A stretch of DNA of 64,000 bases from Anaeromonas frigoriresistens (GTDB taxonomy: Bacteria > Bacillota > Clostridia > Tissierellales > SIT17), in the NCBI RefSeq assembly GCF_016820655.1, contig NZ_WSFT01000036.1, positions 1-64,000 on the forward strand, in the 5' to 3' direction. The position numbers were made by a program, and so were the translations under genes. Positions 18,464-27,300 of this stretch are shown here, piece by piece. A model generated the notes under the pieces. The model was not told the DNA's origin. It searched no databases and worked only from the letters and a program-made list of their open reading frames with translations. Each line of letters begins with the position of its first letter. Within the stretch, counting starts at the first letter, position 1.

Positions 18464-19780
18464 ATGAATAAACCAATATTATCTGCTCACTTTGAGTCAA
18501 GAAAACCATCAGCGGTTCGTCTTGCACAAATGAAATATGAAGAAAGAAAAATAAAGCCTGAAGCGGTTATTAACGTAGGTATTGGAAACGTTTCGCTACC
18601 AGCAAATAAAGCGATGCAAAAAAGAATGTTTGCCCTTGATGCACCAGACAGTCCGTTTGCTAATGGAGTTGTTAGATATACAACTACTGCTGGAACTCAA
18701 GAATGTCAAGATGCATTCAAAAACATACTAAAAAGTGAAGGCTTTGATACAAGTAAGCTTCACGTACAGGTTACAGATGGAGGATCTGCAGCAATGGAAT
18801 TAATGCTAATTGGTGTATGTGGTCCAGCTGGAAGTGATGAAAAACCTTTACTTATGATTGACCCAGCATATACAAACTATATTTCTTTTGCTGAAAGAAC
18901 TGGAAGAAAAACAGTTACTGTAAAACGTAACTTAAATGAAAATGGAAAGTTTACTCTTCCGGAGTTTGATAAAATCGAAGAAGTAATAAAAAAAGAAAAG
19001 CCAGGAGCATTATTAGTAATACCATATGACAATCCTACTGGCCAGATGTATGAATATGATTCGATGAAAGCTTTAGCAGAACTTTGCGTAAAGTATAATA
19101 TGTGGATGGTAAGTGATGAAGCATATCGTGAACTTTATTATGGTGCTGATATACCATTAGTGAGTATTTGGGGAATAACTGATAAAGATGTTCCTGGAAT
19201 TGAAGGTAGAAGAATTTGTATTGAAACAGCTTCTAAGGTATGGAATGCATGTGGCTTAAGAATTGGCGCATTAATTACTGATAGTGATGAATTTAATAAT
19301 CGTTCCGTAGCAGAGTATACAGCTAATCTTTGTGCAAATGCTATTGGGCAGTATATTTTTGGAGCATTAGCTCATGAAAGCAAAGAAGGTATTATGGACT
19401 GGTGCCAAGAAATCAGAGAATATTATAGAGAACAAATATTGAAGGTATATAACGGATTAAAAGAACAAGAGCCTAGTCTTATTGTTTCAAGCCCAGATGC
19501 ATCTATTTATACAGTTATAGATGTTAGAAATGTAGTAAAACCTGGATTTAATGCAAGTGATTTTGTATTATATTGTGCAGGTGAAGGGTCTGTAGATATA
19601 GATGGTGTTGAAACTACATTACTAGTAGCACCTATGAGCGGATTCTATGATATTAAAGAAGGTGAAGAAAACCCAGGAGATACACAATTTAGAGTTTCTT
19701 TTGTTGAAGAACCTGAAAAAATGGCTAAAATCCCTGAGTTATTTGTTAAATTACTTAGAAAATATGAATCACAGAGATAA
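18464..19780 (+). CDS. PLP-dependent aminotransferase, class I/II
   Basis: Cytoplasmic fold-type I aminotransferase, probably acting on aspartate or aromatic amino acids. The PLP lysine lies in ETASKVWNACGLRIG (K258). The substrate and cofactor region PYDNPTGQMYEYD and SDEAYRELYYG are typical. I start at 18464 because AAGGGG lies 7 nt upstream; an in-frame ATG at 18443 has no ribosome binding site. 438 aa. It is monocistronic, with a terminator 18 nt after the stop. The substrate cannot be fixed from sequence alone. Confidence 0.9.
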   Translation: MNKPILSAHFESRKPSAVRLAQMKYEERKIKPEAVINVGIGNVSLPANKAMQKRMFALDAPDSPFANGVVRYTTTAGTQECQDAFKNILKSEGFDTSKLHVQVTDGGSAAMELMLIGVCGPAGSDEKPLLMIDPAYTNYISFAERTGRKTVTVKRNLNENGKFTLPEFDKIEEVIKKEKPGALLVIPYDNPTGQMYEYDSMKALAELCVKYNMWMVSDEAYRELYYGADIPLVSIWGITDKDVPGIEGRRICIETASKVWNACGLRIGALITDSDEFNNRSVAEYTANLCANAIGQYIFGALAHESKEGIMDWCQEIREYYREQILKVYNGLKEQEPSLIVSSPDASIYTVIDVRNVVKPGFNASDFVLYCAGEGSVDIDGVETTLLVAPMSGFYDIKEGEENPGDTQFRVSFVEEPEKMAKIPELFVKLLRKYESQR

Positions 19781-19798
19781 TTAATATAAGTATTTATT

Positions 19799-19836
19799 CC
19801 CCTAGTTAGGACTTATTAGTTTTAGCTAGGGGTTTT
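19799..19836 (+). terminator. Intrinsic terminator after the aminotransferase
   Basis: CCCCTAG (19799-19805) pairs with CTAGGGG (19826-19832), followed by TTTT. Confidence 0.8.
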
Positions 19837-20034
19837 ATATTAATGAAAAATATTTTAACTTTTTTAATTGTGGGGAGAGGTACTGAAATTAGTGAGTTGA
19901 GTATAATTAATTCACTATATATTTATACTAAAGAGAGAAAAGGTAAAGTACCTTTATCAATACAGTTATAGATATAAACCTATCTTAATATATGATAGAA
20001 TGTATTAATTGGTACTTAAAAAAGGAGGATACAT

Positions 20035-20781
20035 ATGCAAAATTATAAGATGATGATAGCTTATGATGGTAGAAAATATACAGGATTTAATAAATCAAAA
20101 GGTAAATTAGAAAAGAGTATTCAAGGTAAGTTGGAATTAATACTGTCAAAGCTTTATGAAGAAGAAGTAGAGGTTATTGGTGCAGTTAGTACTGATGCTG
20201 GGGTACATGCAAAGGGACAAATTGTTAACTTTACAGCACCAGATAGGCGTCTAGATAAAAAGGAAATCTTTGATTATTTCGAAAAATATTTAACCGATGA
20301 TATTATTATATTATCAATAGAAACTGTTGATGAGAGGTTTCATAGTAGATATCTAATGAAAAGTTTAACTTACGAGTATCGTTTATGGAAAAAAGATGCC
20401 CCAAATCGTCCGTTGTTTGAGAGACAATACGTTAACTTAATGAATCAAACAGTAGATGTGGCTAAAATGAAAAAAGCTGCAAACTACCTTGTAGGTGAAC
20501 ACGATTTCTTAGCATTTACTACTAATAAGAAAACAAAAAAATCAATTAAGAAGATATTTTCTCTAGATGTAAAAGAAACTAAACATGAGATTATTATTAC
20601 TATGAGAGCAAACGGATTTTTATTATATATGGAAAGAATAATAGTAGGTACATTAATACAAATAGGTCTTGGTCAATTACCTATGAGTACAATTGAAAAG
20701 GCTTTTAAATCTAAGGATATGGATGATGTGGGTCATAAAGCTAGTGCAGGAGCTCTTTGTTTAATAAGTGTTGAATACTAG
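20035..20781 (+). CDS. truA: TruA-type tRNA pseudouridine synthase, divergent
   Basis: Family enzyme converting U38-40 of tRNA anticodon arms to pseudouridine. The catalytic Asp is D54 in VSTDAGVHAKGQ; family members normally have GRTDAGVHA, so the nearly invariant Arg is Ser52 here. Other conserved parts are present (FHSRYLMKSLTYEYRLW, FLLYMERIIVGTLIQIG). 248 aa. GGAGG lies upstream of the ATG. Because of the Arg change and the isolated location, this may be a second TruA-like paralogue rather than the housekeeping copy, which usually sits with the energy-coupling factor and ribosomal protein genes. Confidence 0.88.
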   Translation: MQNYKMMIAYDGRKYTGFNKSKGKLEKSIQGKLELILSKLYEEEVEVIGAVSTDAGVHAKGQIVNFTAPDRRLDKKEIFDYFEKYLTDDIIILSIETVDERFHSRYLMKSLTYEYRLWKKDAPNRPLFERQYVNLMNQTVDVAKMKKAANYLVGEHDFLAFTTNKKTKKSIKKIFSLDVKETKHEIIITMRANGFLLYMERIIVGTLIQIGLGQLPMSTIEKAFKSKDMDDVGHKASAGALCLISVEY

Positions 20782-20908
20782 TCAATATAAAAGATTTTAA
20801 CTGTTAAAACTATTATAATTATACAATCTTATCTAATTGATGAAAAGTCGCTCGCACACCCGTTACTTCAGTGATGGGTTAGAGCGACATTTTTTATGTA
20901 ATTTAAAG

Positions 20909-20958
20909 GAACATTTGTTCCTAAAAGTATATACAATTAAGTTAAAACATGGTATAAT
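20909..20958 (+). promoter_or_regulatory. tnpB promoter with a LexA-like palindrome
   Basis: TATAAT at 20953-20958 with TATACA 17 nt upstream (20930-20935). Nine bases before the -35 is the perfect palindrome AGGAACATTTGTTCCT (20907-20922), whose core GAACATTTGTTC fits the Gram-positive SOS box pattern GAAC-N4-GTTC. LexA binding is inference. Confidence 0.45.
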
Positions 20959-21004
20959 ATATGTAATAAATGTTAAATTAAAACAATAACAAGAAGGTGA
21001 TTAT

Positions 21005-22087
21005 ATGCAGAAAGCTTTTAAATATAGAATATATCCAAATAAAGCACAAAAAGAATTAATACATAAGTCTATCGGATGTTCTAGGTTTGTATATAATCAC
21101 TTTTTAGCTATCGCTAATGAAGAAGAATATCAAAGTTATAATAAATATAGCAAGAGACTAACTTCTTTAAAGAAGGAAAAACCGTTCTTGAAAGAAGTAG
21201 ATAAGTTTGCTCTACAAAACAGTTTAAGAGCATTAGATGATAGTTTTAAGCGTTTCTTTAAAGGACAAAACAAAAGACCTGTTTTTAAGAATAAGAAAAA
21301 AGCTCATATGAGTTACAAGACTAGCCTAACCAACAACAATATCGAGGTAGGTGAAAATTATATTAAACTGCCTAAATTAAAGAAAGTTAGAGCTAGAATA
21401 CATAGAGAATTTGAAGGACAGATCATTAATGCCACTATTTCCAGGACTCCTACGGATAAATATTATGTATCAGTCTGTGTAGAGGTAGATAAGCCGAAGG
21501 CTATGGAGAAGACTACGAATATGGTGGGATTAGATTTAGGTCTTAAAAGGTACTTAGTAACTTCCGAAGAAAAGATAATAGATAATCCTAGACATTTATC
21601 TAAGCATGAGGAAAAACTAGCTAAAGAACAAAGAAAGTTATCTAAGAAAAAGAAAGGCTCTAATAATTACAAAAAACAAAAAAGAAAAGTGGCTAAAATT
21701 CATGAGAAAGTTAAAAATGCTAGACAAGATTTTATCCACAAATTAAGCTACAGGCTAATTAGCGAAAACCAAGTTATTGCGGCCGAAAGCTTAAAGGTGA
21801 AGAATATGATAAAAAATAAAATACTAGCAAAACATATCTCTGATGCTGCTTGGGGTAAATTCACCTCTCAATTAGAATATAAAGCTGATTGGTACGGAAG
21901 GGATTATGTAAAAATAGATACTTTCTTCCCTAGTAGTCAAACTTGCTCAAAATGTAGGTATGTAAATAAAAAAGTTAAGAATTTAAAAATAAGAGAATGG
22001 CAATGTCCTGTCTGTGGCGAAAGCCACGATAGAGATATAAATGCTGCTAAAAATATAAAGGCCGAAGGCCTAAGAAATATATCGTAA
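21005..22087 (+). CDS. tnpB: RNA-guided endonuclease TnpB (IS200/IS605 group)
   Basis: RuvC-like, omega-RNA-guided nuclease that favours retention of the element. The three catalytic residues are intact: D177 (VGLDLG), E261 (AAESLKVKN) and D344 ([10 protein letters not shown]). The zinc ribbon is complete (C314-x2-C317 and C334-x2-C337). The N-terminal helix-turn-helix ([15 protein letters not shown]) is present. 360 aa, compact but full length. AGAAGGTGA lies before the ATG. By analogy with studied TnpB systems, its guide would be the bases just outside the right end. Confidence 0.93.
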   Translation: MQKAFKYRIYPNKAQKELIHKSIGCSRFVYNHFLAIANEEEYQSYNKYSKRLTSLKKEKPFLKEVDKFALQNSLRALDDSFKRFFKGQNKRPVFKNKKKAHMSYKTSLTNNNIEVGENYIKLPKLKKVRARIHREFEGQIINATISRTPTDKYYVSVCVEVDKPKAMEKTTNMVGLDLGLKRYLVTSEEKIIDNPRHLSKHEEKLAKEQRKLSKKKKGSNNYKKQKRKVAKIHEKVKNARQDFIHKLSYRLISENQVIAAESLKVKNMIKNKILAKHISDAAWGKFTSQLEYKADWYGRDYVKIDTFFPSSQTCSKCRYVNKKVKNLKIREWQCPVCGESHDRDINAAKNIKAEGLRNIS

Positions 22088-22215
22088 GTATTATTTAGTA
22101 GGGTGGGGTCCACATCCGATTTTATGCCATAGGAGGCTCAAACAAGTCCTTGCTTTCATAGGAGGCGCAAGCCGTTGAAAAGGAAGCCCGTCACTTTAGT
22201 GATGGGAGGTTCACG
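22020..22215 (+). ncRNA. Predicted omega (right-end) RNA of the TnpB element
   Basis: In this group the guide RNA scaffold comes from the 3' end of tnpB and the right end. Here that is a 128-base non-coding tail after tnpB, containing a repeated CATAGGAGGC segment and ending in the right-end hairpin at 22187-22206. The 5' limit is not visible in the sequence; 22020 is a guess. Confidence 0.45.
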
Positions 22216-23178
22216 ACACACACATCTGGACTTAGTAGTGATTTTTCAGTAGTAGATCCTTATCTTATGCTTGGAAAACGTCTATGTACTCATGAAGAAG
22301 TGTTTAATACTTTTAAAGACATGCCTTTAGAATTTGAGCCAGGGGAAGGATGGAATTATTGCTATTTTGGATACTATCTACTGGGGGTTATAATTGAGAG
22401 GGTTACAGGGAAGTCCTACATAGAATTTATAAAAGAAAATATTTTTGAGCCTTTAGACATGAATGATAGTGGGATTGATGAGTATATTGAAATTCTTCCT
22501 AATAAAGCAAGTGGATATTATGTAAATGATAATAAATTAATATGCTGTGAAATAGATACAATGAGTACATTTTCAGCAGGAGCCATCTATTCAACAGTTG
22601 AGGATATGTTATTGTGGGATCAAGCTCTATACACAGAAAAGCTTGTATCAAAAGAGACCATAGATGAGATATTTACACCATGCAAAGAAGACTATGGCTA
22701 TGGATGGGTTATAGATAAAAACCTTAATCGAAAAAGAGCTCGTCATAGTGGGGGAGGAAGCTGGGGTAATGGATTTAACCATCAAATACAGAGATACATA
22801 GACGATGAGGTTACTATTCTTGTATTAAGTAATTATGGATTTTCAAATTCCTTTAATATTAATGAAACCATTGCAAAAATAGTATTTAACGAGAACTATA
22901 GTATGCCATTAAAACCAGAAGCTTTTAAGCTGGACTTAAACATTTATGATAGTTATACAGGTCTGTATGAAGAAATGGGAGCAAAAGTGGAAGTAAAAAG
23001 GGATGGAGAAAAATTATATTTTGTACAAGAATTCGCAAAGCAAGGTGCCAAGTGGATAATGCCAATATACCCAATATCAGAAAATACATTCCATCACATT
23101 TGGATAGACCAGAAATATACCATTGAAAAAGATAATAATGGAGATCTGACTTTTGATGGAGTAAAGAAAATTTGTTAA
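22216..23178 (+). pseudogene. 5'-truncated beta-lactamase-family serine hydrolase
   Basis: The frame is open from the element's right end (ACG ACA CAC ACA TCT GGA = TTHTSG). HTSG is the conserved motif that follows the catalytic SxxK in this family. Later parts are also recognisable (FEPGEGWNYCYFGYYLLGVI, then HSGGGSWGNGF). The SxxK nucleophile region, normally some 50 residues earlier, is missing, since truA ends only about 60 bases before the element. The usual YxN is YCY here. An ATG at 22267 could be called as a start but has no ribosome binding site and would give an inactive protein. Confidence 0.82.
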
Positions 23179-23214
23179 AGGTTTTTTATAATCAAGAAAA
23201 TCTTAGAACATTAG

Positions 23215-23270
23215 CTCCCCTCATAATAAACAGTTAAAATAATATAACTGTTTATTATGAGGGGAGTTCT
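23215..23270 (+). terminator. 22-bp perfect hairpin, terminator-like
   Basis: Arms 23215-23236 and 23245-23266 are perfectly complementary (starting CTCCCCTCATAATAAAC) with an 8-nt loop and followed by TTCTT. It lies between the dead hydrolase and the NUDIX gene. The T tail is short for a terminator, so another role is possible. Confidence 0.55.
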
Positions 23271-23475
23271 TATTATGGGAAAAAAATCAAAAGGGTTAAA
23301 ATTATATATACTATAATTAGAAAAACTTTAAAATAGAATATGGTTTTCTGTTAGTTTTGATTATTCTATAGAGTAATATAACTAAATGGTAGAAAACTGG
23401 TGATGAAAAGCATAAAAACCTTTCCATAGGGTATGAAAGTTTTGATAAATGAAGAATAAAGGAAGTGTAAAGACT

Positions 23476-24042
23476 ATGGACTTTAGAGAAACTATTCTTA
23501 AGTATAAACCAATTAATGAACAAGAAACTAATGATAGAAAGGTAATTTTAGATTATATTGATAATTTTTATGAGAATATTTTAATAAGGGAAAATGAAAT
23601 AGCACATATGACAAGTTCTGGATTGATTTTAAATAAATCTTTAGATAAAATACTGATGATTCATCATAATATATATAATACTTGGACCTGGACTGGAGGA
23701 CATGCAGATGGTGATAGTGATATGCTTGAAGTAGCCCTTAAAGAAGCAAAAGAAGAAACTGGAGTTATAAATATATGGCCTCTAACAGATGACTTAGCTT
23801 CTATTGATATTATCCCAGTATATGGACATATTAAAAGGGGTAAATATGTATCATCACATCTTCACCTGAATACATCATATATCTTAATAGCAGATGAAGA
23901 AGATGAACTTATTATAAACAGAGATGAAACTAGTGGTGTTCACTGGATTGATATAAATAATCTAGACAAATATTCCAATGAACCATATTTAATAGATATA
24001 TATAATAAAATTATAGAAAAGGCTAGACAAGTAAGATTATAA
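23476..24042 (+). CDS. NUDIX hydrolase
   Basis: Predicted nucleoside-diphosphate-X hydrolase. The Nudix box spans GHADGDSDMLEVALKEAKEE followed by TGV. The catalytic EAKEE core is intact, but the first conserved Glu is Ser and the Arg of the box is Lys, changes also seen in some family members with WTWTGGHADGD. I start at the second ATG (23476, MDFRETI) because AAGGAAG precedes it, whereas the ATG at 23449 has none. 188 aa. Substrate unknown. Confidence 0.85.
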   Translation: MDFRETILKYKPINEQETNDRKVILDYIDNFYENILIRENEIAHMTSSGLILNKSLDKILMIHHNIYNTWTWTGGHADGDSDMLEVALKEAKEETGVINIWPLTDDLASIDIIPVYGHIKRGKYVSSHLHLNTSYILIADEEDELIINRDETSGVHWIDINNLDKYSNEPYLIDIYNKIIEKARQVRL

Positions 24043-24174
24043 TATTTAAAAGTGGAATAATAATAGAAGGATTTTAAACTAATAAGGTGAAATCATAAAT
24101 AAGAGTAAAATTTGATAAATAGCAATAGCGACAACTAATGAAAATTTTATCCTAGTATTAAGGGAGAGATATAG

Positions 24175-24963
24175 ATGAAAAAAAACAATAATAGTAGTAA
24201 ATATAGGAATAAAGAGTATTCTCAAAAAAAGTCTGAACAAATAAGGTTAAATAAATTTATAAGTGAAACAGGAATTTGCTCTAGAAGAGAAGCTGATAAA
24301 CTCATCGAACAGGGGAGAGTTACAATAAATGGTGCAAAACCAGAGCTAGGAACTAAGGTTACTTCAGAGGATGATGTAAAAGTAGATGGAAAATCTATAA
24401 AACCTAAAGAAAACAATGTTTATATAGCTTTTAATAAACCTGTAGGTATTATATGTACTACGGAGCATAAAGTTAAAGGCAATATTATAGACTTTATTAA
24501 TTATCCAGAGAGGATTTTCCCCATCGGTCGACTAGATAAACCTTCAGAAGGACTTATATTTTTAACCAATGATGGAGATATAGTCAATAAAATTCTTCGT
24601 GCTGGTAATTATCATGAAAAGGAATATATTGTTACTGTTGATAAGCCTATAACCCCTGAATTTATTCGAAAAATGGGAAACGGAATCCCTATTTTAAATA
24701 CTGTAACGCAGAAATGTTTTGTAAAGAAAGAAAGTAAATTCGTGTTTAGTATAATTTTAACGCAAGGATTAAATAGACAAATAAGAAGGATGTGCGAGTA
24801 TTTAGGATACAATGTTAAAAAGCTTAAACGAGTACGAATTATGAACGTAACCTTAGATAATTTACCTGTAGGAAAATGGCGTTATTTAACTAAGGAAGAA
24901 ATGAAGACTATAAATAACTCAGTTTCCAATTCAATCAAGACTAAAGAAGGTTCTCAGTTATAA
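24175..24963 (+). CDS. rluF: RluF-like 23S rRNA pseudouridine synthase
   Basis: RsuA-family pseudouridine synthase, most like RluF, which modifies 23S rRNA near position 2604. An N-terminal S4 RNA-binding domain (about 22-75: [20 protein letters not shown]) is followed by the catalytic domain with the Asp of [18 protein letters not shown]. The stretch [19 protein letters not shown] is typical of RluF. 262 aa. AGGGAGAGAT precedes the ATG. Confidence 0.9.
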   Translation: MKKNNNSSKYRNKEYSQKKSEQIRLNKFISETGICSRREADKLIEQGRVTINGAKPELGTKVTSEDDVKVDGKSIKPKENNVYIAFNKPVGIICTTEHKVKGNIIDFINYPERIFPIGRLDKPSEGLIFLTNDGDIVNKILRAGNYHEKEYIVTVDKPITPEFIRKMGNGIPILNTVTQKCFVKKESKFVFSIILTQGLNRQIRRMCEYLGYNVKKLKRVRIMNVTLDNLPVGKWRYLTKEEMKTINNSVSNSIKTKEGSQL

Positions 24964-25191
24964 TAGATAGAATGTATTGAATATTATGATAGACAAGGCT
25001 AGTAAATAGGAGTTAATCATGTTAGTATATTAAAAGAACTTGAAGAAAAACTGGGTAATTAAAAACCAAAAAGATGATATCAAGATAATATACAAAAATA
25101 TCAACTAAGAGAGATTTGTCAGTTGGACAAGACTATGATAGGATATAAGCCTATAAAGTAGCTAACAACAATGAATGGAGGAAATGACATT

Positions 25192-25533
25192 ATGCATGAC
25201 TTACCAAATTGCCCAAAATGTAATTCGGAATATACATATGAGGATGGACTTCTTCTTATTTGTCCAGAGTGTGCCCATGAATGGACTTTAGAATTAGAAA
25301 ATGAAAAGAATGAAGATGATAAAGTCATTAGAGATTCAAATGGGAATGAATTAAATGATGGTGATTCTGTAACAGTAATTAAAGATCTTAAAGTAAAAGG
25401 AAGTTCTTCAGCTATAAAAATGGGAACAAAAGTTAAGAATATAAGATTAGTTGATGGAGACCATAATATTGATTGTAAGATAGATGGTTTTGGAGCTATG
25501 AAGTTAAAATCTGAGTTTGTTAAAAAGATATAA
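25192..25533 (+). CDS. YjdM/PhnA-type zinc-ribbon protein
   Basis: 113-aa protein with an N-terminal zinc ribbon ([14 protein letters not shown]...CPECAHEW) and an SH3-like C-terminal half ([20 protein letters not shown]). This is the alkylphosphonate-utilisation operon protein PhnA/YjdM family, widespread and of unclear role; it is not itself a phosphonate hydrolase here. The start at 25192 fits GGAGG 12 nt upstream; the in-frame ATG at 25171 lies before that site. Confidence 0.9.
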   Translation: MHDLPNCPKCNSEYTYEDGLLLICPECAHEWTLELENEKNEDDKVIRDSNGNELNDGDSVTVIKDLKVKGSSSAIKMGTKVKNIRLVDGDHNIDCKIDGFGAMKLKSEFVKKI

Positions 25534-25548
25534 ATAAGTTAGATGAAG

Positions 25549-25570
25549 CTAGGCATTAGGCCTAGTTTTT
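25549..25570 (+). terminator. Intrinsic terminator after yjdM
   Basis: CTAGGC (25549-25554) pairs with GCCTAG (25560-25565), followed by TTTTT. Confidence 0.8.
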
Positions 25571-25708
25571 ATATCTTAATAGAGTTTAAAGAGCTATTTT
25601 TAGAAATATTAATCAAGAAATAAATTTCAGAAGATTCAAACAAAACATTGACACTGAAAATCTATTTAAATATAATTATAATTAAGTGAAAAGAGGGAGT
25701 GCTAATTA

Positions 25709-25912
25709 ATGATTATATTAGGTCTTAATTCTTTAAAAAACTGAATATTATCTGGATAAAATATTAGCTATCATATAGGAGATAGACTATTATATTTTGA
25801 TTGAAAAAATTCAGAGGGGGAAGATTAAGAACTACTAAAAGATGCATACCTTAATTTAAGAAATATTAATATGCCTAGTTATACTCAATTTTATATGTTA
25901 AAAGTATTATAA
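25709..25912 (+). pseudogene. Decayed ORF with four internal stops
   Basis: GAGGGAGTG precedes the ATG. The frame then keeps protein-like content for 67 codons (MIILGLNSLKN, then NISYHIGDRLLYFD, then ELLKDAYLNLRNINMPSYTQ) but is broken by TGA at 25742, TAA at 25757 and further TGA and TAA codons, without frameshift. Point mutation only suggests recent inactivation. The family is not recognised. The gap 25571-25963 contains nothing else visible. Confidence 0.45.
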
Positions 25913-25963
25913 TAGGTGTATTTTTAAACCAGAAAATTCATAATTAAATATTAAGATATTAAG

Positions 25964-26003
25964 GATTGTAAGTGAAGGTATGTTCATTTACAATCTTTTT
26001 TTT
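25964..26003 (+). terminator. Intrinsic terminator upstream of the NTF2-like gene
   Basis: A 13-bp stem with one wobble (GATTGTAAGTGAA at 25964-25976 with TTCATTTACAATC at 25983-25995) followed by eight T. It probably ends the decayed ORF's transcript. Confidence 0.8.
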
Positions 26004-26033
26004 GAAAAAATATAGGGGTTGGAGGGAAGAAAT

Positions 26034-27248
26034 ATGAAAAAAGAAGTTGAAGATTTAAAAACAGTTCAAGAAGAGATAAAAGATGTCTTGATTAAACTTC
26101 AAGAGGGATATACCAAAAGAGATATTAATCTAATTGATGAATATGTAGATCCATTAATATCTACTGATAGCAATGTATTTGCAGTTGGCACCGCTGATGA
26201 TGAATGGTGCTTTGGATGGAAAGAGGTGAAGGAATTAATAGAATCTGACTGGGAGTATTGGGGAGATTTAGTATTTGATATAGAAAATATGGTGTTTTCT
26301 ACCCAGGGAGATACAGCTTGGTTAATTACCAGGGCTTCAGTTAGTTATGAGTTTGGAGAAAGTCAGGAAACCTATGAAAGATATTTAGATGCATGTAAAG
26401 ATTTTTTAGAGAATAAAGATGAAGACAAAGACTTATCTTCTCTATCTAAGATAACAAAAATTAATTATTTACTAGCTTCTCTTATGGGCAATAGAAAGGA
26501 ATCGAAAAGAGCATATAAATGGCCTGCAAGGTTTTCGGGAGTATTAGTAAAGGTAGAAGAAAAGTGGGTATTCAAATACATGCAATTTTCCATGACAAAT
26601 CCATCTAGATATCCTGATATTAGATTTATTAATGAAGACGAATATAAAGAAAAATTTAAAGATCTAAAAGCTAAAATGCTAATATTTAAAGAAAATTGTA
26701 TCTCCACTGAAACTAAGGATATTGAAGAATTACTTATAAACTTTCAAAAGGTATATTTAGAAAATACTTATTCAACGAAAGATATCCTTACTAACTTCTT
26801 TGAAAGAAGAGAAGATGTTTTACTAGTTGGCCCAGAAGAAATGTGGCATAAAGGAGAATCAGAGGTTCGTGAATTCATACAAGACAATAGACGAAAATGG
26901 GATCAAATGTCTATAGGCATAGATGAAGCTATTATCAGTATAAACGATGATGTAGCATGGGTCACTACTAATGGGCTAGCTAGAAAAAGGCTAAGTATTG
27001 AAGATGCCTGTAATAGAGAAATAGATATTATTAAAGGTATATTTAATTATAATATTTCGGGAAGAGATAAGGTATTTAAGATTCAAAGGGATATAAGTAT
27101 ACTCCTTAAAGAAATATCCAAAGGAGAAGAATTCTTTTGGCCTTTTAGATTAGAAGGAGTATTGTTAAAAAAAGATGGAAGATGGCTAATTCATACATTA
27201 CAAATTTCCTATCCATTTATGATGATATTAGAAGGCAAATATGACTAG
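26034..27248 (+). CDS. Protein with two NTF2/SnoaL-like domains
   Basis: 404-aa cytoplasmic protein built from two diverged copies of an NTF2/SnoaL-like domain: about 1-190 (GYTKRDINLIDEYVDPLIS, FGWKEVKELIESDWEYWGDL, GDTAWLITRASV, VEEKWVFKYMQFS) and about 220-400 (TKDILTNFFERREDVLLVGP, GESEVREFIQDNRRKWDQMS, DDVAWVTTNGLA, KDGRWLIHTLQIS). The match of these blocks in order shows an internal duplication. The start at 26034 follows GGAGGG; a TTG at 26019 lies in that site. Ligand and role unknown. Confidence 0.8.
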   Translation: MKKEVEDLKTVQEEIKDVLIKLQEGYTKRDINLIDEYVDPLISTDSNVFAVGTADDEWCFGWKEVKELIESDWEYWGDLVFDIENMVFSTQGDTAWLITRASVSYEFGESQETYERYLDACKDFLENKDEDKDLSSLSKITKINYLLASLMGNRKESKRAYKWPARFSGVLVKVEEKWVFKYMQFSMTNPSRYPDIRFINEDEYKEKFKDLKAKMLIFKENCISTETKDIEELLINFQKVYLENTYSTKDILTNFFERREDVLLVGPEEMWHKGESEVREFIQDNRRKWDQMSIGIDEAIISINDDVAWVTTNGLARKRLSIEDACNREIDIIKGIFNYNISGRDKVFKIQRDISILLKEISKGEEFFWPFRLEGVLLKKDGRWLIHTLQISYPFMMILEGKYD

Positions 27249-27300
27249 AAAAAAATGTTTTATTATTAAAAATAATACTTTTAAATGAGGAGTGTGGAAA

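Larger units (their letters stand above)
20842..22215 (+). mobile_element. TnpB-only IS200/IS605-group element (IS1341-like)
   Basis: Both ends carry a near-identical subterminal hairpin. Left: ACCCGTTAC/GTGATGGGT (20858-20879) inside an outer stem GTCGCTC/GAGCGAC (20847-20888). Right: CCCGTCAC/GTGATGGG (22187-22206). Subterminal palindromes without terminal inverted repeats are the hallmark of this group. There is no TnpA. The left end directly follows TTGAT (20837-20841), a known type of target/TAM sequence for these elements. The right boundary at about 22215 is inferred from resumption of the interrupted serine hydrolase reading frame. Confidence 0.82.

Noticed and set aside
20842-22215. 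CRISPR-like or retron-like locus because of the repeated hairpins
   Set aside because: There are only two hairpins, one at each end of a tnpB gene, which is the IS200/IS605 end structure. No array or reverse transcriptase is present.
22267-23178. Intact beta-lactamase-family gene starting at 22267
   Set aside because: The frame continues upstream into HTSG and ends at the transposon edge. The catalytic SxxK region is missing and there is no ribosome binding site.
25709-25912. A third selenoprotein at the decayed ORF
   Set aside because: Besides two TGA codons the frame contains two TAA codons, so Sec insertion cannot rescue it.
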